DNA of 64,000 nt from Stichopus chloronotus (Eukaryota > Echinodermata > Holothuroidea > Aspidochirotida > Stichopodidae). Shown piece by piece: positions 12,420-23,548 of this stretch. Position 1 is the stretch's first letter; each line of letters begins with the position of its first letter. The notes beneath the pieces are model-generated. The model searched no databases and had not been told where the DNA came from. It saw only the letters and a program-made list of their open reading frames with translations. The stretch spans positions 6,218,820-6,282,819 of the forward strand of contig CM037843.1 in NCBI GenBank assembly GCA_021234535.1. Reading direction: 5' to 3'. Position numbers and translations under genes: made by a program.

Positions 12420-12964
12420 GTTAGGTGAATATTTGAAACATTCTTTCCCTTCAGTGCGTACTCACCATCTTTGTATCCGTCCCAATCTTTCGCCGAATCG
12501 AAAATCATTGGAACTTGAGCGAAATACCCGTCTACATCATCGTCATCTTCATCTTGTCCTAAGTCACCGTCGGCCCCCTCTTCGACGGAGGCGGAAGAGG
12601 TGCAGTGTTTTTTACTGCTGGCGTATTTTTCCTCCATCAGTTCGACCGTCTGATTATAATAATTTATCAGCTCCTCCGGGAGCTGCGCCGGTCCGGTATC
12701 TTCCGGCGGTTGTGAAAAACCTAACTTGGTGAGTATCTGAAACCTCAGAGCGACTTTCCTTCGATTTATGTATTCGTCGAATTTGATAGAGCAGTCTGAA
12801 TGAGCTTGTCGGACGTAAAACGTTAAAATAATCAACCATAGAAACGTCGTTAATTTGCTCCTGACTGATATATGGTGGGTGCATCTCTTTGGTAGACTAT
12901 TTGCGGTCCAAATCCTTCGAAACATTTGGCACATGCCGGTAATCAGGCCGTCCTCCGACAACAT
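1434..12964 (-). CDS. TGFB: TGF-beta sensu stricto ligand precursor, whole gene span (4 coding exons)
   Basis: Spliced minus-strand gene: coding exons 12466-12964, 4726-5007, 2181-2267 and 1434-1921, all junctions in phase 1, summing to 451 residues plus stop. The product is a secreted growth-factor precursor. A hydrophobic signal segment lies at residues 38-51, the latency-associated peptide (LAP) at about 57-340, an RGD at 301-303, a furin site RRKR at 337-340 and a 111-residue mature domain at 341-451. The nine mature cysteines, including the extra N-terminal pair (C7 and the CC at 14-15 of the mature chain), and the DLGWxW and PKG(F/Y)xxN motifs mark the TGF-beta subfamily rather than BMP, activin or GDF. 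TGF-beta is known to be stored as a latent LAP complex that integrins open through RGD. The neighbour upstream on the same strand is RRP15. I see no recognisable promoter. Fewer introns than the vertebrate homologues, which is from memory. Confidence 0.93.
2004..2077. repeat. (AT)n microsatellite in TGF-beta intron 3
   Basis: About 37 uninterrupted AT dinucleotides between coding exons 3 and 4, producing false IYIYIY reading frames on both strands. Confidence 0.98.
2181..2267 (-). CDS. TGFB: TGF-beta coding exon 3: LAP bowtie region
   Basis: An 87-bp exon, phase 1 to phase 1, with acceptor tttaccag and donor TTTGCAG|GTAAAT. It encodes about residues 261-289: DSNHGFEVNVECGAF then WNNLEIEFA. 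This corresponds to the vertebrate LAP segment GF.(L/I)S.HC.C that carries the inter-chain bowtie cysteines. Only one cysteine (C272) is present where vertebrates have the Cys-x-Cys pair. The exon is too short to stand out as an open frame, but both splice sites, the phase and the homology agree. Confidence 0.92.
2268..4725 (-). other. TGF-beta intron 2
   Basis: Besides the tandem repeat at 3627-4345 and a G18 run near 3474-3491, nothing recognisable; the open frames at 2359-2868 match no protein I know. Confidence 0.8.
3627..4345. repeat. degenerate tandem repeat, 4 units of about 135-190 bp
   Basis: Unit starts are recognised by AAATGATGACTTACATACAT-like words at about 3627, 3814, 3979 and 4115, each followed by CAGTAACACCCAGGAG-like sequence and a CCCCTCAGGGACTTTGCCCC segment. 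In TGF-beta intron 2. Open frames at 4126-4445 on both strands lie in the last, GC-rich unit and are not supported as genes. Confidence 0.85.
4726..5007 (-). CDS. TGFB: TGF-beta coding exon 2: central LAP arm domain
   Basis: 94 codons in net, phase 1 to phase 1. The acceptor follows a pyrimidine-rich stretch ending ctttgcag, and the donor is CCCAG|GTAAGT. It encodes residues 167-260: FYWFNIS (equivalent to the conserved LAP F-N/D-x-S strand, with N182 a glycosylation site), AEANLRLYQ (equivalent to AELRLLR), then the arm segment EQVISVYK and finally IDVTEVVHAWLRDP, equivalent to the FDVT..V..WL strand of vertebrate LAP. In vertebrate TGFB genes, as I recall, this segment is split over two exons; here it is one continuous exon, and an apparent acceptor inside it (tatatcag) is simply coding for LYQ. 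The opposite strand is open for 110 codons here, which is a shadow. Confidence 0.93.
7540..8140. repeat. AT-rich palindromic satellite (AAAGATATCTTTAATTCATTT-type units)
   Basis: About 600 bp of roughly 30-bp degenerate units built from AAAGATATCTTTAATT, itself near-palindromic (AAAGATATCTTT). Lies in TGF-beta intron 1. Related sequence recurs at about 20860-20990 and 21400-21650 next to the dispersed repeat copies. Confidence 0.85.
10408..10706 (+). repeat. dispersed repeat family, copy 1 (TGF-beta intron 1)
   Basis: About 300 bp: starts near TTTAAAACCAATGTTTTGTGG, contains GTGGACATAGAATGATAGA, GGGAAGGACAGT, TCTCACAGACAGAAAT, ATTAAAGCTATTTTCTTTCT and ends at CCCTACTTCCCTTTAA. Two further same-strand copies lie at 21090-21400 and 21680-21997. 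No coding frame, no clear terminal repeats. Confidence 0.9.
11325..11515. repeat. 42-bp minisatellite, about 4 copies
   Basis: Units of GGTAAGCTACCCAAGCTACT then CGGTGAGCTACTCGGTGACTTC repeat at 42-bp spacing. The length is a multiple of 3 and the unit lacks stops, so several frames appear open (for example GKLPKLLGKLLGDF and SYPSYSVSYSVTSV). These are repeat artefacts, not genes. Confidence 0.92.
12331..12414. repeat. poly-A then (TA)n microsatellite in TGF-beta intron 1
   Basis: 16 A followed by about 34 TA dinucleotides, ending about 50 bp from the donor of coding exon 1. It generates a false IYIYIY frame on plus. Confidence 0.98.
12466..12964 (-). CDS. TGFB: TGF-beta coding exon 1: signal peptide and N-terminal LAP
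   Basis: Encodes residues 1-166 and ends in phase 1 at donor GATG|GTGAGT. The hydrophobic core (LTTFLWLIILTF, residues 38-49) is the signal peptide, followed by D57-C58, the LAP cysteine that in vertebrates bonds to LTBP or GARP. Helix-1 residues such as INRRKVALRFQILTKLG and the LPEELINYYN stretch match the LAP straitjacket region. N104-Q-T is a likely glycosylation site. Odd features are an acidic run (residues 128-146, mostly D/E) and an extra cysteine C121. The ATG used here gives an unusually long N-terminal extension; M11 and M14 are alternative starts. A good acceptor (ctctttcacacag) sits just before AAATG, so at least one upstream 5' exon, probably untranslated, is likely. Confidence 0.92.
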
Positions 12965-15900
12965 TTCTGTGTGAAAGAGGGTCAGTCAAGATTTACAAGT
13001 CGAATAGGCTATCTGTGGCAGCGTACAAACTTATCACTGCAGACGGTTGTTAATTAATAGTAGGTTACGTTAACATTAATTCGAAATAGCTGGGAAGTCG
13101 AACGAAAGAAAATGAGCTAACAGAATAGCAGCTCTTACAGATAAAACCTGGTAAATACGGTTTACAAGGCAAAGTTATAAATAAATAAAAAAGGCAACTG
13201 AGACAACATAAAACCTATACCTTCACCTATACCTTACCTTATATTAGCTACCTATGTCTTCACATTTCACAGTCACACGGGAGACTACACAAAACTTGTT
13301 CGAAGATGTTAGCAATAATCATAGATAGTGACATACTATCCTAAAATGCACAGGATGTTTCAAAAATGTTTGGATAAAAGTGCGATATTATAAGAAGTTC
13401 AATATCCTTTGAATACCAGCTAATCGCCTTCGTATAACATTTAACATTCCTTGTGGCACTAATGAAGAGAGGCGGTTTATCCAGATGTTGATAAAGGACG
13501 GCACGTGGTAACAGATAGTAGCACTAACACTATGTTACTACGGGATCGATGAATGGAAAAGTGAATGAATGAAAGACCTGTGCGTGCGGTTAGCACGTTC
13601 GGCACGACGAAAACACGGAGCAATTTTACAGTGTGGAGGACCAATAAAGCCCGGCGGATTTACCTGATTGCCACCAATGTACGAAATAGTAAATTGATGT
13701 TACATGTAACCTCCTCAGCTAAATATAATCCCCACTCTCCTCGGGATGGTTGATTTTAAACTTGTAAACTGGTGCTTTTATTCCTTTTTAAATCCTTATT
13801 ATTCCGACTGAGCATTTCATGTAAAATAGACGTCTGCAATACAAATGGCCACCAAACTTTCGCCGAATCAAAAACATAATAACAGCTGTGGATAGACGTC
13901 TTCCGTCTGCTCGTGACTGCATAGACGTCATCGATGACAATCGACCAATGAAATCTTGGGGGCGGGGTCAAGAAACCAAGGCTCGTCGTTTGCTAATCAT
14001 CATAGTGTGAAGTCACTAATAGCACATCCATGAACCAGCGTCGGGAGCGCCGCTAAGGTATGGACGCTCCGTGCATTTACAGTGGACTTTTGTGAGTGTG
14101 AGTGGGGTGTTGGGAAAACCTTACCATGTACTTGGCTCAGGTGATCTCTACAGTGAGTTGCAAGGTCTACATTATTTAGAGGTGATGCACGCAGTTTCAC
14201 CGATTTCGTTTTCTCTTGAATGGTAAGGTTGCTGAAGATTCATTCAAGGGCCAACGGATCCATGCGACCCATTTTCAGCTGCAAAACAAAGTAGACGATA
14301 ACACATGTAAATGATAACATCGTAGTGCCAACCAACAAACTACTGGATACCAGTTCTATCATACAATAGATGGTGAAGAGCCATTGGATGACTCTGCAGA
14401 TTTTCTTCAAATCTAAAAAAAAAAAGAAAAACAGCTCCCATGAAGACAATAAGAAAAAAGTATTTTTGTGCACACCAAAACTGACAAGAATCTGTTTTCT
14501 ATGTATTATACGTAAGTAGATACCATAGGGCTATATTACATACGATAAATTGTTTGAAATCCTTATCTTGTGTTTTATTCAAGCGTAGGCTATTACAGCC
14601 ATTTTGATACACTGGTAATAATGATGAAAGTTCTCTAAACCTAGCCTAATTTTACACAAAAAAGTGGAATAAAAGATTGCGCTTTCGCCATTGCATTGCA
14701 AATCGGCAGTCTCGTTAGGTTGCGTAGCTTGATTGACTGACACATCACAATCATCATCATCATTAACCATCACCGCCATCACTGACATCTTCATTATCAT
14801 CAACCTCGACAGTCTTGTCTTTTTTTTTAGCCTCAGTTATTGCAGACAAAAAAAAAATAAAGGTAACTTTGAATCGTAGCAAACTGACAAAAAAAAAAAA
14901 AAATAAATGTTGACTCACTGCAGTAAACTTGGTCATCGTAAACTTTCTGCTGTTGGGTTAATTTCTTTTCATAATTTTGTTACCTAAGTTACACGCATTC
15001 TTAATGAACCAATGAACTCCAAAACATTGCATCTAGCAAAGATTGTTGAGTTAACGTAGTTTGCACCATAGCTTCCTATATATTCAGAGGAGAGGAAGTC
15101 ACTGCCGTGTGTGCCCTACATATTTTCCTTCGAAAATTCAAATTAAATTATTTTGAGTGAATTAAGTAAGTTGACTTTTGTTAGTCACAACATATCGACC
15201 GCGTCGTACACAGCCTGTTAAAACTTTTTCAGGTGACAAATTTTCCGATGGCGCTATTTTATTTCTTGTAGATAATTCGCCTGATCAGTTGCTCTGTTAC
15301 AGCCTGCGTGCTTAATTCTACTATATTAGCTCACTACAGTGCCACATTTACTTTCCCTTTATTATGGCCGTATTATCTTGATAGCTGTAAGTCCTTTCCA
15401 TGCTTGGAATGAGGTCATTTTATTCTCTTGTTTCATGTAAGCAGATCCTATCCAGAGAATTTCTATTTCCTAGAGGTAAGTAACCTTTTGATCTGTAGGG
15501 TATGGTTGCAAGGAAACCTGAATTGTAGAAGGAAGTCGTTGGTTGGCTAACAGGTTTAAAGCAGTAATTTACGTTTAAAATAGTAGTTTTCCGTCACTAT
15601 ACGAACTTCTAAACTGAGGTGACTGCGTATTACCATATCTATAGACCTTATGAGCTAATCGAGGCAATTCCTATGTGAAACGATCAAATTGATGGCAAGA
15701 AATTCATAACTTCTTGCTTTGCATTCGTTGGAAGTTACTCTTTTCATTACGCAGTCATGATGAACTCAAAAAATAACACTGTTTGAGAAAAAATGGTCAT
15801 GTCGTTGAATAGTATGGCCAGCCTTTGAAGCTCTGTCGTTTCACAGTTTACTGCATACAAGCTTAATAATGACGCGACACGTGGGATGATCATATGTAAC

Positions 15901-18900
15901 TGAATCTGTTTTTAGCATGCTCATAAATAAACATCACATCTGCGATTGGTTGAATTTGGTGCGTCATTTGCATGATCAAAGTATTCACGTTCGCTCAGTA
16001 ATGTTCCCACAGTGGAAAAAAATGGCCGGTCGTGTCAGCATTACAATGTAAACTATCTGAACTAAAAGAAATGACGTGCAGTAGTGTTTACTCGCGAATT
16101 GCTGCTTTAATTACAAATACATTGAGACACCAAATATATACCGTAAATATTATGCCACACTTCCGCTTTTTTCGGCTTTTTTTTCTTCCTTTTTGGTTTG
16201 CAGTGGATATCGTGTCTAAACGGAGAAGAGGCGTCAAGGAAACTTGGTGATGACAACCGGATGAGAAACAGAGCGGTATTTACTTTGAAACTTGCTAGTC
16301 GGACTAGTCACAGTAAAAAAAGAAAGAAAGAGAGTCTTAAAGTTGAAGGAAATGTGAAGAAAACAGTATTAACTTCACTAGAAGAGCGTTTCGTGACTCT
16401 TTCTGATAAATAAGGCCAAAGGAACAAAATTTAGACAGCTTTGCACGATTAAATTACCCCCCCCCCCCCCTTAGGGTTTCCATCACTGTCTTCCTCTGTA
16501 TAACAACTAGTGCATGTTGTTCCGTTGTTACGGTGTTAACGAGAGATTACGGTCTGCGGGAAATAGCCCAAAACATTTGTTTTTCTTTACTTTCCGGACT
16601 TTCCCAAAGTCTACCATGGAGGCTGCACGATCAGCAAATTAACTAAGCTTTATCTTAAAAAGCATTTTGCGTTTCAAACGCTCATTTCATGCCACTTCGG
16701 GATGTCCACTCAGTTTGCAGTATAGTCCTGTCTGTTTACGAACATTTTTAGTTATTTTGGAAAATACTTCGTACTCAGGCAAATGTCTGACAATTTACTC
16801 GCTGCAATCAATCCGGCACAACCACTGTTTCAACCTTGAGCCAATCGCTGATGTGGTGTTTACTTTGTGAACAACATTAAAAATAGATTCACGTACCTTC
16901 GCCGTGTCCCGTCAGTATGACAAGTGCATACAAGGAAAAAGGGAGTAATAACCAATGGTAATAAATCAGCCAATCCTCACATGACATCATACATGTTTAT
17001 GTCTTCTCGGGAGGAACGTACACTAATCATTATGGTATATCTAAACATCCGTCATGTTCTATCATGCATAAAAGGTCTTCTCGGGGCAAGATTTCAACAC
17101 ATTAGGTATATTTTGTGAGGAGTAGGTAGAATAAATGTTTATCCCCTTCATTCAAAGATCTGACTTTTTTAAATATACATAATATAGGCCGAGATCATAA
17201 TGTACGGTAGCTTCGAGGATCAGAGAGTTGTTATTTCTCAACTCATATTTCTCCATTGCAAATACTAATTGGCTAGGTAAGCTGGTAATGTCTGTCGATA
17301 TGGCATTCTGCAGTCACAACGGTCCGTAAAATCGAATGTATCGTGAAAATGCCGGAAGTTCTCTTTTAATACCAAAGTGAACCAATAAGGGTTATTCAAG
17401 TTAAGTCAATGACATATCCAGACCTATGTGTCTCTTTTTTTTTCATGTTGGGATGCCTACACAAAAACTGGTTTACCTTCTCAAAAGCCCACTCACCTCA
17501 CTGGCAGTGGCATGTGGGCGTTTTGCTGCGGTGTGGGTCCGTCTCGGATTATTGTATTATCACGGTCTAGTGATACAGTTATGGTTTAAGCTTGACTCAT
17601 AATTTTAATCTACAAATGTATCTCTTTTTTTGTCGCTGATTCTCTTGGGCATTCAGCTTGCATGTCTGCGCATTTTATTTTCAACAAAAATATGGTTCCA
17701 TCTACCAGAATTTATCCAAAATATGGTCGTCTATTGACAGATTGAACTCATGTAAATATCAGGTCATACCATGATGGCATTCCATGGCGTTCGAAGGCAT
17801 TATCGGTTTCGACACTTCTGTGCTGGGGATCTGATTGACAGTGGTTTTTAATTACTGGATTACATGCAATGATTCACAACAAGGATGTCGTCTGCTCTCT
17901 CGCGTTGGTAACCATATGAAAGTGGTCCGATAGGAAATAAGACCGTTCTCAATTGAAGTTATTTTTCCACACCTGTACTAATATCGAATTGATTTTGATT
18001 CGTATATTTATATGTATATATATTTTGTCTTTTCTTCTTTATTTATGAGAATCACACGCCACATCAAGCTATGAAAAACCACTTATGGTACACAAACTGC
18101 ATGGTGGTATTATTTATTGCAATGCATGACGTAATCGCTTTGTCTTGCCACTGTATCGCTAAACATAGAATGCTTTATGTGTGGTATGACGTACAATCAG
18201 ATTTTCCTTGAATGTATTATTTACGTATGTTGTAGACCCCCACGAAGGTCCTCATGGAGGCATATGAGTACATTTTGGGGGATTGTTTTGAAAGCTATTT
18301 TTAAGACGTGCTGGCCTTAAAAGAAGAAGAATGTTTCGACCGAGAAATGATCGTTATCTACGAGGTGTAAGCTTCCGGCGTAAGTGAATAGGAACAAAGA
18401 AGAGGAGACTTATGCTCACTGGAGGGAAAGCTGTAAAACGTTTATGTGGTATCCACCGCAGACGAAATCCCAGCGTGGTGGTCTGGATTGCAGAGCCCGG
18501 GGGGTTGGGCTTAAAAATTCATGCAGTGCACGTTTGAATTTCTGGTTGACACATGATACTTGATAGGGCTAAATATGATGGCGTTATGTCCTTTGTAGGT
18601 CTTAGGTGTTTTACTGTCGGCCAAGTCTGCACGAAGTCTACAAAGACTCAGACCGAGAAGGGAGGCGTGGTTATTTGGGGTCGGGTGATAAGATTAGACT
18701 CCACCTCCATCCGTAGTTGACATTCACAGAATTTTATCAGTGTTCTTATCAGTTCTAAGGGGAAGGGGGAGGCTTGCCCCACCAAAAAGTTGGGCTAGGA
18801 ATGATTTTACATAAACTATCATCCACCTTTATGGAAAAGTAAACTGTTCAGTTGAAACACGAAACAAGAATGCCTTTTACGAGGCCAGACAAGTGCCTTT

Positions 18901-18956
18901 TCCTGCAATCTGAGAGGTATTTTCGATAAAAATGTCCTCGATAAGACACTTCCCAA

Positions 18957-19180
18957 CCAATGATGGCGCTCCGCTTTGACGGAGTCCATCTAGGAAGACA
19001 CGCCACCCTGATGTATTCATGAATTTTTCCCCTCCTTCAACCCTTTGTTGGTTAGAACATCCCAGAAGTAACTAGCCGATTCGAGCCACCTGGATTGTTC
19101 GTAAAGCCCAAAATTTTCTTGCAAGCTCAGCTACCATCTAAGATCAGCGCCAGTCGATGGTGGCGCTCCGCTTGGATGGT
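18957..19180. repeat. two copies of a short GGCGCTCCGCTT repeat
   Basis: GATGGCGCTCCGCTTTGAC at 18962 and GATGGTGGCGCTCCGCTTGG at 19156. A third relative lies at 62041-62100, where AAAGCCCTAAATTTTCTTGT precedes AATGGTTGCGCTCCGCTTGA, as AAAGCCCAAAATTTTCTTGC precedes the copy at 19156. Confidence 0.75.
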
Positions 19181-20552
19181 AAAACGTGAATCAGTCCCTC
19201 CCCCAAATGCGAGCTATACAATTATATCAATATGACAGTAGTGCAGTGATTATAATGGTCCTATTGAATCTTATCTGACATCCGTCTGCTCTTGATAACC
19301 CTCTGTCACTCGTTTACGTCGTACTCTTTGCATGTACTAAAGTAAATGAAACATAGGCAAGGTGTGTGTATCTACCGCTTTGTTCTCAATGTAGTATTAC
19401 TCACTGTTAATGTACGAGTACGCGCAAAGAGCCGTACGGCGTAAACTAGTAGAGTTTGCAGGGTTATCAAGAGATCAGATGAGATGAGGCGACTAATCAC
19501 CTTTAAATGTGGACAATATTTCCTTTGGTCACCGACTGTGGATATAGCAAGTGATCGTACCTGATTCGAATACTCCAGATTTGTGCCAACAGTACGCGAA
19601 CGAGCAGTTTGTCGATAACAACTACTGCCTCGTTTAAATCCACATACGCAAGCTATTCGAATTCACTACCTCCGAATTAATATATTTTAAATTTAATATG
19701 CAAATTGCGATGTCTGTCTGTTTTGCATACACATAGCGAAATTGTATCTCTGAAAGTGATTAATAGCTGTAACGGGAACGGCAGGAGATTTACGTTGGTC
19801 TCTTTTCTAGGATGCGAAGGAAGTGATTTGGCTGTTACTCACGAAAACAGTTTGCAGGTAATCACTCCAAAAAGGTGACTTCCTGAAAAAAAAAGTCTTT
19901 CTCACTCATATACTTCCGCACACCTGTTGTATCAACTGTTAGGGGATTAGACTAAATTTAACCACCGTAAAGTGAAACTCAAGGAATGGTCTCAATTTGT
20001 GGTCTTAGATGAAACTATTGTTCCCTGTGTCCTGCAAAACCGACGGTCTAAATCTGCTCCTTTTTGTTGGGTATTTAGTAATTTTGTGAGGATAGTATCT
20101 TGGTTCCTTTTTTTTTTTTTGGGGGGGGGGGCTACATGGGGTTTAAGAGTAAAGGACTTCTTGGTTACGTTTAAATAATAACTTCAATAGTCGTTTAACC
20201 TGCAATTAAAGTAGGTCAGTCTTTAAATTCAAAGCCGAGCACCAAATGGGAAAGACAGAAAAAAAAAAGGACAACTGAAAATTTGTGTGTGGTCCGGCTG
20301 AAGGGATTTCGCCGTCTTTTTGTTCTTTTCTTTGAGTCCTTAGAACTTTCCTTTGTCATTTTTACCCAGACAACCACAATGTATATGATATATTGAGCCA
20401 CCACGCACGAGGCTTAGTCATACAAACATAAGCATCAAGCATCGTTCGATTGAGTGTATATGTATGCATGAAGGGAGACCGTCAGTACTACAAAAAAAAA
20501 AAAAAAATTCTACAAATTTACAGATAATAAAACAAAGAAATAAATAAGAATT

Positions 20553-20592
20553 ACAGAAATTGTCTGGAAACTAATTTCCAGACCATTTCTGT
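20553..20592. repeat. near-perfect 18-bp inverted repeat (hairpin)
   Basis: ACAGAAATTGTCTGGAAA and TTTCCAGACCATTTCTGT pair at 17 of 18 positions around a 4-base loop; weaker AT-rich pairing continues outward to about 20510 and 20640. Preceded by a poly-A run at about 20490. Confidence 0.85.
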
Positions 20593-21089
20593 ATTCCTTT
20601 ATTTTATTTTCTATAAACTTTCATTTTACAATTTACATTTTTAACAGTGCGTATTGCAAGGCGTTGTACTTTTTACTCCCCAAATAATTAAAGTTGGGGC
20701 CTACAGTATCATTACATACTTAAAGATATTTGCCTCTATTTTAATGACATTTATAAATTTGGTAACGATACCTGCAATTCTTAGCTACTTGCTGATAAAA
20801 ATTTAATCGAATTAATGATTGATGAATTAATGATGTGGACTATTTCACGATATCTGTAAAAGATATGCCCTATCGAGATACACAATAAATGAATTATTGA
20901 TATCATTAATTGAGTATCAGATATTATTAAATCAGCTAATGATGATTTGTAATATGAGGTCACAAATCATTAGTTTCACCTTATTTCTTCTGCAAAACAA
21001 CGGAAAAGCAAGTATTTAAGGCGATTGCTTCACCATGGAACTACGACGTACCAGCTCCATGTAGTTCCTTCATGGTTTCACAGAAAAGA

Positions 21090-21400
21090 CTGACATTTTT
21101 GAAAACAGTATTTGTGAACATAGAACGACAGCTTGTTTAAAACAGGGAAGGACAGTGGCTTCTTCCTCTTCTAGAAATAAGTTTCTCAAAGATAGAAATT
21201 CATACTTAGAATAATTTGTTCACCCAAACTTTCAAAAATTCAAATGATGCATCTCCCATGACTCATCATATGCATCATGTTTTGGGGAGGTGATCTTTTG
21301 CATATGCGTATTGATGAGTCTGAATGAGTTAACAATGATTAAAGCTATTTTCTTTCTATACCATATCGGTGCATTGTAAAAGCCCCATTTTCCCTTTTAA
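21090..21400 (+). repeat. dispersed repeat family, copy 2
   Basis: Matches copies 1 and 3 along its length (GTGAACATAGAACGACAG, AGGGAAGGACAGTGG, GATTAAAGCTATTTTCTTTC, CCCCATTTTCCCTTTTAAG). It lies beside AT-rich palindromic sequence. Confidence 0.9.
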
Positions 21401-21679
21401 GATATCTTTGTTCGATCTCCATGTTTGGTTTTAACTCGAATGACTGCAGCCAACGGGATATGTGCAGTCATATTTGATGATATCATAAATTCGAATTAAA
21501 GACATCTTTAGTGACAAGTGATTACAATAAAATATGACGTCACATATCGTTAACTCTTTTTTACATCATCACATCGTTAATTCGGCCTTATTTAAAAATA
21601 TCTTTTAATTCAAATTGATGACATCATCAAATATGACGTCAGTGTACTTGAATCCATCGTAGAAAGATGTACATAAAGC

Positions 21680-21997
21680 AACCATATTTTTAAACCAATG
21701 TTTGTGGACATAGAATGATAAATTATTCAAAATATGGAAGGACAGTAGGCATCTTTTCAAAAAATAAGTTTCTCACAGACAGAAATTCAGTTACTTGTTT
21801 CTCAACAATAATTTGTTCGCCCAAACTTTTCAAACTTAAAATGATGAATCTTCCGCTACTCATCACATGCATAATGTTTTGAGGAGATGTAGCTTTGGCA
21901 GCTGTCCATTGATGAGACTGTATGGTTTAACAATGACTAAAACTAGTTTTCTTGTATGCCTTTTTGGTGTATTGTAAACGCCATATTTCCCTTTAAG
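21680..21997 (+). repeat. dispersed repeat family, copy 3
   Basis: Matches copies 1 and 2 (AAACCAATGTTTGTGGACAT, GGAAGGACAGTAGG, TTTCTCACAGACAGAAATTC, GCCATATTTCCCTTTAAG), 280 bp after copy 2 in the same orientation. Confidence 0.9.
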
Positions 21998-22894
21998 GCC
22001 TCTAAAACTAATATTAAAAGTCAACTTTGACCTGTAAAATGAAGGGGTATGAATTTTTTTCTTCATGGTCGCCCAACTTCAAAGCGAAGTTTCCCCTGCG
22101 GATATTATCACACTACCTGTTGAACATGAATAACTTTGTTAGCAATGTTGAATCATACTGCGTATGTACTACAAACACTTTAATTCTTTGTGCTGAAGAC
22201 GGCCTATAGCAGTCACCTTTTGACAGTGACCTTTGGGTGACGACGCCAACAATCCACGTCGATACTAACTAAAACTGAGGAAATTCTTTTAATAGGAAAC
22301 TACTGTAGTATAATTGGGCTGGTGGGTGATTTCCCCTTGACCATGAAAGGTGAACTTGGGAATGATAAAGTCTTTGATAACAAACATACGTTTTTCCGAA
22401 AATTCCTGCTGTGATCTCCCTTCCAGCGAACGGAGATACCAACAAAATACAATTGCGAGTGGTGTTGTGGTTCGGCTTTCGTTCTCATATCAAATGAATA
22501 TCGATCCAAGCAGTTTACACCAAGTGTCCTTCCGTACAAAAAAAAAATGGTTGAGAAAAGAAGAGGATAAGAAAAAAAAGATGCAGATGCACCGTGCATA
22601 AAACCTGGATTGTATCGAACAGTGGCCATTGTAAACTTTGGTGAAAGTCGAACTGAAGCACTTGATACAGTGGCTTTGTCCGTAAACGACTTGAAAATGC
22701 AGTGCTTCAGCGTAAGGGGGTGGTGAGGTGGAGGGAGACTAGTAAAACGCTCTAGCTGTTTGCAATGACAGCTGCTTGTTGCAAGCTAAATCGAAGTAGA
22801 CGATAGGACACATTAAACATAATGTAACAAAAAGAGTGTCTCAGCTGCATACAGACAAGGATGTGGCTATACATGTGAACTAAATGCAATCATA

Positions 22895-22931
22895 TCCAGT
22901 CCACTCTGCAACCTTTATTTAGTGGACTGGA
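22895..22931. repeat. 11-bp perfect inverted repeat
   Basis: TCCAGTCCACT and AGTGGACTGGA pair around a 15-base loop in the RRP15-TGFB spacer. Confidence 0.8.
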
Positions 22932-23465
22932 CGATCTATTTTGTCATGATAAATGGACCACCATCACACCGAAGACAAATTTTACAGTTGGGGTTTACCC
23001 CCTAAATTTAACAGATTTATCATTTGCTTGGCTAAATTTATGAATGACAGAATTGTATAGCATGCGAAGTCACTGCAATCAGCAAGGAAAATAAGAGGTG
23101 CTTCGGTTCCGTTTCTAAATACGTTTACTAGCTGTAGCTAAGAACACGCATAACTGATTTTTTTTCATTTTCTCTTTTTTAGGCAGATTTGGTACTGTAC
23201 ATTCTTTTTGCATTGCCATAATTTTTTTCCATAGAAAGTGAATCAAGAACCAAAAACTCAGGATTGTTGATTGCTAGTAAACATTAACTGAGAACGATCA
23301 GTGATTTCAAAACTGCATCAGCTTCCATGTACGGTACATATTTTGTTCCTGCTGAAGTGTCATCTGTTCTCCTCAGGCTATGCATAGTCGGTTTCGAAAA
23401 GTGTGACGAAACTCCTTTGAAGAGATTACTCTTTATTCCGCACCCTTCTAAAAGCAACCGGCGAT

Positions 23466-23548
23466 ATGCCTAGAGACAATTCACTCGAACCGTCGCCTAC
23501 GGAGACTTTGGCTCCCTTATCCGGGAGGATGGCGGCTCCGACAAAACA
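23466..23548 (+). other. possible short coding exon, unassigned
   Basis: A GC-richer island inside AT-rich sequence. ATG at 23466 opens MPRDNSLEPSPTETLAPLSG and reaches a reasonable donor ACAAAACA|GTATGT. The minus strand is also open across it (67 codons, 23426-23629). Not recognised as any family; either strand or neither could be real. Confidence 0.2.

Larger units (their letters stand above)
5008..12465 (-). other. TGF-beta intron 1 (7.5 kb)
   Basis: Contains the AT-rich satellite (7540-8140), a dispersed repeat copy (10408-10706), the 42-bp minisatellite and the poly-A/(TA)n tract. Open frames at 6609-6905, 7153-7503, 10064-10267 and 11675-12058 are unassigned; none shows a familiar domain or consistent splice sites. 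Confidence 0.75.

Noticed and set aside
13850..13880. Short match to TGF-beta exon 1 (CTTTCGCCGAATC then AAAA)
   Set aside because: About 20 matching bases only, with no flanking similarity; likely chance, although a partial exon duplication cannot be excluded.
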